From the NCBI GenBank assembly GCA_903906325.1, contig CAIVJV010000144.1:1-5396 (forward strand): 5,396 nt of DNA. Direction: 5' to 3'. The notes under the pieces were generated by a model, which worked only from the letters and a program-made list of their open reading frames with translations, was not told the DNA's origin and did no database searches. Positions 4,320 through 5,396 of this stretch are shown piece after piece (position 1 is the stretch's first letter; the number at the start of each line of letters is the position of its first letter). The DNA comes from an uncultured Gemmatimonadota bacterium. Lineage in GTDB: Bacteria; Gemmatimonadota; Gemmatimonadetes; Gemmatimonadales; Gemmatimonadaceae. A program made the translations under genes and the position numbers.

Positions 4320-5396
4320 GCGCCCACCTGATCGAGCGCCGCCACACCGGGAAGGACCTTCCCCTCGAGGAACTCGAGCGAGGCCCCACCGCCGGTCGAG
4401 ACGTGGCTCATGCGATCGGCGAGCCCGGCCTGCTCCACCGCCGCCGCCGAATCCCCGCCCCCGATGATCGTCGTCGCCCCGCGTTGCGTGGCCTCCGCCA
4501 TCGCCTCCGCGATCGCCCGCGTGCCGGCATCGAAGGGCGCGGTCTCGAAGACGCCCATCGGACCGTTCCAGATGATCGTCTTGGCGACCGCGATCGCGCG
4601 GCGATAACTCGCGATGGTGTCAGGCCCGATGTCGAGCATCGCCTCCCCCTCGGGGATGGCGTCGCGATGCACGGCGTGCGCCTTGTCCCCTTCGGCGATC
4701 GCCGGGGCGACCGTCGCGTCGTGTGGGATCGTCAGGCGATACGCCGCCCGCTCCATCAGATCGGTCGCCATCGCGACCCGATCGGGCTCCACCAGGGAGG
4801 TGCCCGTCTCGAGCCCCATCGCCTTGAAGAAGGTGCAGGCCATCGCGCCGCCGATGAGGATCCCATCGACCTTGGGGAGGAGGGCTTCGACCACGTCGAT
4901 CTTCCCGGAGATCTTGGACCCGCCGAGGATCGCGACGAAGGGGCGCTTCGGCTTCTCGAGCGCCGCGCCGAGGTACTCGAGCTCCTTCCGCATCAGGAGC
5001 CCCGCGACCGCGGGACGGCAATACTGCGCGACACCGGCGGTGGAGCTGTGCGCGCGATGCGCGGCGCCGAAGGCATCGTTGACGTAGAGGTCGCCCAGCT
5101 GGGCGAAGGCCCGCGCCAAGGCGTCGTCGTTCCGCTCTTCGCCGGCCTCGAAGCGGGTGTTCTCGAGGAGACAGACCTCACCGTCCGCGAGCGCGCGCGT
5201 GGCTGCCTCCGCCTCGGGGCCGACCACATGGGGGACGAACCGGACCGTCGCCCCGCCGAGCAGCTCGGCGAGCCGGGGCGCGACCGGCGCGAGCGTGTAC
5301 TTCGGATCGGGCGTCCCCTTGGGACGCCCGAGGTGCGAGCAGAGCACCACCCGCCCGCCGTGCGTCCGAAGGAGCTCGATCGTCGGGACCGCCGCG
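4316..5396 (-). CDS. pgk: Phosphoglycerate kinase, 5' end outside window
   Basis: Pgk transfers phosphate between 1,3-bisphosphoglycerate and ADP, the first ATP-forming step of glycolysis. The frame is open across the right edge; 359 residues are present of about 395-400, so roughly 40 N-terminal residues (including the VDFNVP motif) are missing. The GTG at 5350 is internal, because family sequence (AAVPTIELLRTHGGRVVL) continues upstream of it to the edge. Visible signatures are SHLGRPKG, the LLENTRFEAGEE block, the GGSKISGK hinge region with VDGILIGGAM, and IIWNGPMGVFE. The nucleotide-binding GGGDSAAA and STGGGASLEFLEG at the end are also present. No frameshift is seen. The stop overlaps the tpiA start. 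A gap (glyceraldehyde-3-phosphate dehydrogenase) gene would commonly lie upstream, beyond the window. Confidence 0.98.
   Translation of the reverse strand, partial: AAVPTIELLRTHGGRVVLCSHLGRPKGTPDPKYTLAPVAPRLAELLGGATVRFVPHVVGPEAEAATRALADGEVCLLENTRFEAGEERNDDALARAFAQLGDLYVNDAFGAAHRAHSSTAGVAQYCRPAVAGLLMRKELEYLGAALEKPKRPFVAILGGSKISGKIDVVEALLPKVDGILIGGAMACTFFKAMGLETGTSLVEPDRVAMATDLMERAAYRLTIPHDATVAPAIAEGDKAHAVHRDAIPEGEAMLDIGPDTIASYRRAIAVAKTIIWNGPMGVFETAPFDAGTRAIAEAMAEATQRGATTIIGGGDSAAAVEQAGLADRMSHVSTGGGASLEFLEGKVLPGVAALDQVGA

Noticed and set aside
2017..5087. Plus-strand open frames opposite carA, secG, tpiA and pgk (for example 2017-2646, 3018-3518, 3540-4331, 4614-5087)
   Set aside because: They are antisense to clearly conserved genes, with no motif or ribosome binding site; treated as shadows.
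1..5396. Mobile elements, CRISPR arrays, tRNA/rRNA genes, defence or novel accessory systems
   Set aside because: No transposase, integrase, spaced direct repeats, RNA gene or unfamiliar gene cluster is present; every long coding frame belongs to a known housekeeping family.

Overview
This is a GC-rich stretch of core bacterial chromosome with all eight recognisable genes on the minus strand, so the transcription order runs from high to low coordinates: pgk (5' end cut off), tpiA, secG, carA, an HU/IHF-family gene, moaD, moaE, moaA (3' end cut off). No mobile element, phage gene, CRISPR array, tRNA, rRNA or defence gene is visible. The order pgk-tpiA-secG, the IHF-like DNA-binding protein and the G+C-rich codon use fit a free-living bacterium, and a Gemmatimonadota-type genome is my best guess. 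That placement rests on gene content and general character only, not on a search.

Right part (5396-3570): phosphoglycerate kinase and triosephosphate isomerase, two consecutive enzymes of glycolysis/gluconeogenesis, joined by a 4-base ATGA stop/start overlap. Middle part (3569-1972): an 87-base gap with a possible promoter and alternative hairpins, then secG (Sec translocon subunit), whose stop codon overlaps the GTG start of carA (glutaminase subunit of carbamoyl-phosphate synthetase). carB does not follow carA.

Left part (1971-1): a short gap carries a good sigma70-type promoter (TTGACA, 17 bases, TAGACT) for the HU/IHF-like gene. The -35 box overlaps the carA stop codon, lies at the centre of an 11-bp inverted repeat, and overlaps a near-match to the IHF consensus. 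After the HU/IHF-like gene come two small back-to-back hairpins and then moaD, moaE and moaA. These are molybdopterin synthase small and large subunits and the radical-SAM GTP 3',8-cyclase, tightly packed (3-base gap, then ATGA overlap).

The genes form two or three transcription units: pgk-tpiA(-secG-carA), and hup-moaD-moaE-moaA or hup alone with read-through into moa. I found no convincing previously undescribed system. The observations worth a second look are regulatory: the architecture of the hup promoter, the tandem hairpins between hup and moaD, and the three-way hairpin choice before secG. Intergenic space is short throughout, with no gene-free stretch above 90 bases.
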